A stretch of DNA of 64,000 nt from Cunninghamella blakesleeana (taxonomy: Eukaryota; Mucoromycota; Mucoromycetes; Mucorales; Cunninghamellaceae): contig JAFCIZ010000007.1 of NCBI GenBank assembly GCA_017871115.1, forward strand, positions 248,001 to 312,000, written 5' to 3'. Under the pieces are notes generated by a model that was given only the letters and a program-made list of their open reading frames with translations, made no database searches and had not been told where the DNA came from. The position numbers and the translations under genes were made by a program. Of this stretch, positions 61,609 through 64,000 are shown piece by piece. Position 1 is the first letter of the stretch. The number at the start of each line of letters is the position of its first letter.

Positions 61609-62457
61609 GACAATTATAGAATGAAGAAAAAAAATACAGTTTTAAAAGCTTTTTTCATTATATCTATATATTTATATAAATATCTATATTTATCTACCAT
61701 TGAAAAAAGGCTTCATCATAAGGACCATCAACTAAACCAGTTAATATAGGGCTGGTATATCAATTATATAACTCAGATCCTTTGATAGCTCCCAAAATGA
61801 TAGAGTAAAAGAGTTTATTAAGCCTATAAAAAAATAATACAAAACAAATAATGTGTAACTAATACATAATATATTAATAGCTTTAAGAAATATTCAAATA
61901 ATATTCGACCTACAGATCAACCATCAGTTTAACGAATTTAAAATTATTTTCAAGAACTTGCCCATCTAACAAATGAAATCCAATAACAGCCTTATTACGT
62001 ATAACTTTCTATTTTTTGTATTAGAATATAGACATATATAGTTAGTTAGTTAGATAAATAAGTAAATATTTACTTTTTTTTTATTTACCTCATTGATATG
62101 TACCATTCTAATCTCTGTTACTAACAGAAATGTCATTTTGTTTATATACAATGCACCTGTCACTTGTGACATAGGTATCAACTTACAAAGCATGATATAT
62201 GCAGTTTTCCTAATACAGCAATGTTTATAACTCATGATTAAAATATGAAATTCATGAAAAGCGGTAGAAAATTCGGTATCTTCAATATATAAAAAAAGAC
62301 AGTAACCTCCATCAAGTGGATCAAAAGTCAGGTTAGAAGAAGTTAGAAATAGTTTCCATCTGTTGTTGTGAGTCATTACTGTGATATTTACTGTTGTCAC
62401 CACATTAAATATTGCCATTGTTATCAACACAATCATTTTTTTTATCATTACTAACAA
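60926..62457 (-). pseudogene. Decayed relative of the PD-(D/E)XK-like family
   Basis: Coding-like segments follow one another on the minus strand with recognisable splice sites: 62089-62457, 61914-62008, about 61696-61823, a block around 61550-61340, and 60926-61230. They carry MSQVTGALYINK, then NKAVIGFHLLDGQVLE, YTSPILTGLVDGPYDEAFF, DKKRAKFTKQRSNMCIT, SFGQTIAF and finally LTSDRLYI and LKYLMDMNKIL. The frame is broken by an in-frame TGA at 61760-61762 and by TGA-TAG at 61475-61480, and the ExK motif expected after the KQR block is missing. It appears related to the intact gene at 46259 through the SDR/SDGLY-type block. Exon limits are approximate. Confidence 0.6.
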
Positions 62458-64000
62458 ATTTACTGCGAATAATAATCATAATAATAATAAAAAGTTGTTA
62501 TTCGGTTAGTATGGACTATAGAAACTTTAGCTTTATTTCATCACCATATAATAAAATTTAATGCACCTTTTATTTTTATTTGATTCATATGATTCTAATA
62601 AAGAGAAGAAATTAGAAGTGAATTGTTGTCTAGAAGAACTATTGTTGTTATCAGCAGATATCTATTATTATCGAAACTAGAATATAAGTGTTTAATAAGT
62701 AACTTTAACAAGCTATAAATCCTTTTAATATTTTTTATTTCATATCATATTATTTTAAGCTTACATATTATATTTTCATTATATTCTATATTTTCCCTCT
62801 TAGTGTTTATAATATTTTTCTTTTTTCTTTTTTCTAAATTGCTTTGTTGTAGCTGTAATTGTAGTCGCTGTCGCTATGGTTGTGATGGCAGTGATAATAC
62901 ATGCTTAAATAAATCAAAAAAAAAAGAAAGAAATCATTAATAAATATGCTAAAATCATATGTTGAGTGGCCATATGCTTTTTTTTTACTGATAAAAATAT
63001 ATCAATAAATATATTTATCATGTATAAGCTATGTAATGTTTACATTAGTACCCATAATAACATGATTTATGGTACAGTTATAAATTTTTGAATCGTTAAA
63101 AACATTTCCAACATTATGATTTATTATATTAGTAGAATTTTTGAACAATTCCTAAAATAAATCAAAGGTATTTTGATCTATGATTTATACCAAGTATAGA
63201 TTGAGATGTTGAAAATGAAAAATAAAGGGAAAAAGAAGAAGAAAAATATTATTTTTTAGTAGATTTTTTATTTTTATACATATTAAAAAATGTGATTATA
63301 TATTGTATTTTCTTCTATATTTTAAACTTATATAAAATAATATAATAACCGATAATATGTATTATATATTTTTGGAAGTGTTTTTTAATTCTTGACAAGT
63401 AGGAGTTCTTTTATGCTAAAAATCATATTTTTGCTATTTACTTGTATTGTTGCATAAGAAATACTAATCTATAGATACATATATTGTTTAAATTAACAAA
63501 TATAGACTTACCTATTGGTTTTAATTCATCTTTTATGATTTCCTTAGGGTTATCATTTATAACTATTTTGCTTATAGTAATGTTTTATAATTCTTTATGC
63601 TGACCGTTTGCTATTTATTCTTAGTAGTAGTTCTTTAGTACCCTTAGCGAATAATTCAAATATCCACAGAGGTAAATAATTTATTATTGTAATATATAAA
63701 ATAATATATGTGAGTAAACAATTATATGAGGATATAGATTTAATTGTTAAAGGAGTTCACATTTTTTATTTTTTCAACCAATGATATAGGAGCAAATGCA
63801 GGGAGTTATATAAATACTGCATTCCATTTCTTATTTTAGTTAAGATTATCATGTTATAATTTTTATTATTTTATCACTTTATTTTTTTTTTTTTTATTTT
63901 TTTTCTTATAAAAGAAAAAAAAAAGCTTCTTTTTCTATTTCTTAATTTTTTATAAGAATGACTTTATATTCATATTAATTTATTAAAAAATCAATAATAA
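62458..64000. other. Gene-poor right end of window
   Basis: About 1.5 kb, AT-rich. Could include further upstream exons of the decayed gene, but none was resolved. A poly-A/T palindromic stretch lies near 63887-63925. No gene was recognised up to the window edge. Confidence 0.45.

Noticed and set aside
1..64000. tRNA, rRNA and snRNA genes
   Set aside because: No A/B-box pairs with cloverleaf-compatible arms or conserved U6/5S cores were noticed by eye; a tRNAscan-SE or Infernal run would be needed to exclude them.

Overview
This is a 64 kb window of a very AT-rich nuclear genome with short GT-AG introns (often GTAAGT at the donor and ATAG at the acceptor), micro-exons and many poly-A/T, (AT)n and (TTA)n tracts. 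Fungal genes such as MDM12, a PPZ-type phosphatase, COX17 and a GIT1-like transporter point to a fungus. Intron richness, AT bias and the protein families fit an early-diverging lineage, most likely Mucoromycota (Mucorales); that placement is an inference and the species is not determined. No tRNA, rRNA, CRISPR array or classical autonomous transposon was recognised.

Layout. 0-3.4 kb: a head-to-head pair of paralogous small secreted Cys-rich proteins with predicted GPI anchors. 3.8-10.9 kb, minus strand: a bacterial-type Fe-S L-serine dehydratase with a mitochondrial presequence, a LEA_2-like membrane protein and a membrane-anchored ZZ/EF-hand protein. 11-18 kb: a small basic protein, MDM12 (ERMES complex) and a coiled-coil Ser-rich protein. 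18.7-22.6 kb: RPN1 of the proteasome, in 12 exons. 24.4-26.2 kb: a RAD51D-like protein without recognisable Walker motifs. 26.6-35.3 kb: PPZ-type phosphatase, a C2H2 zinc-finger protein, an unknown two-TM Ser/Thr-rich protein and PEX5. 36.2-43.3 kb: GIT1-like glycerophosphodiester transporter, COX17 and an Aro8-type aminotransferase. For the spliced genes I assembled, the exon phases add up.

43.3-64 kb is sparser and accessory-looking. It holds a spliced gene of a putative PD-(D/E)XK-like family (46.3-48.2 kb), a decayed relative with in-frame stops (60.9-62.5 kb) and a further doubtful gene fragment (44.7-45.0 kb). Two tandem copies of a 196-bp element lie at 50.9-51.3 kb, and each copy sits inside its own, different palindrome. 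Ordinary genes in this part are an equilibrative nucleoside transporter and an intronless secreted gulonolactone-oxidase-like flavoenzyme.

Most recognised genes are unlinked housekeeping functions. There is no operon or biosynthetic cluster. The candidates for something undescribed are the palindrome-embedded element, the PD-(D/E)XK-like family, the Walker-less RAD51D-like protein and the ZZ/EF-hand fusion.
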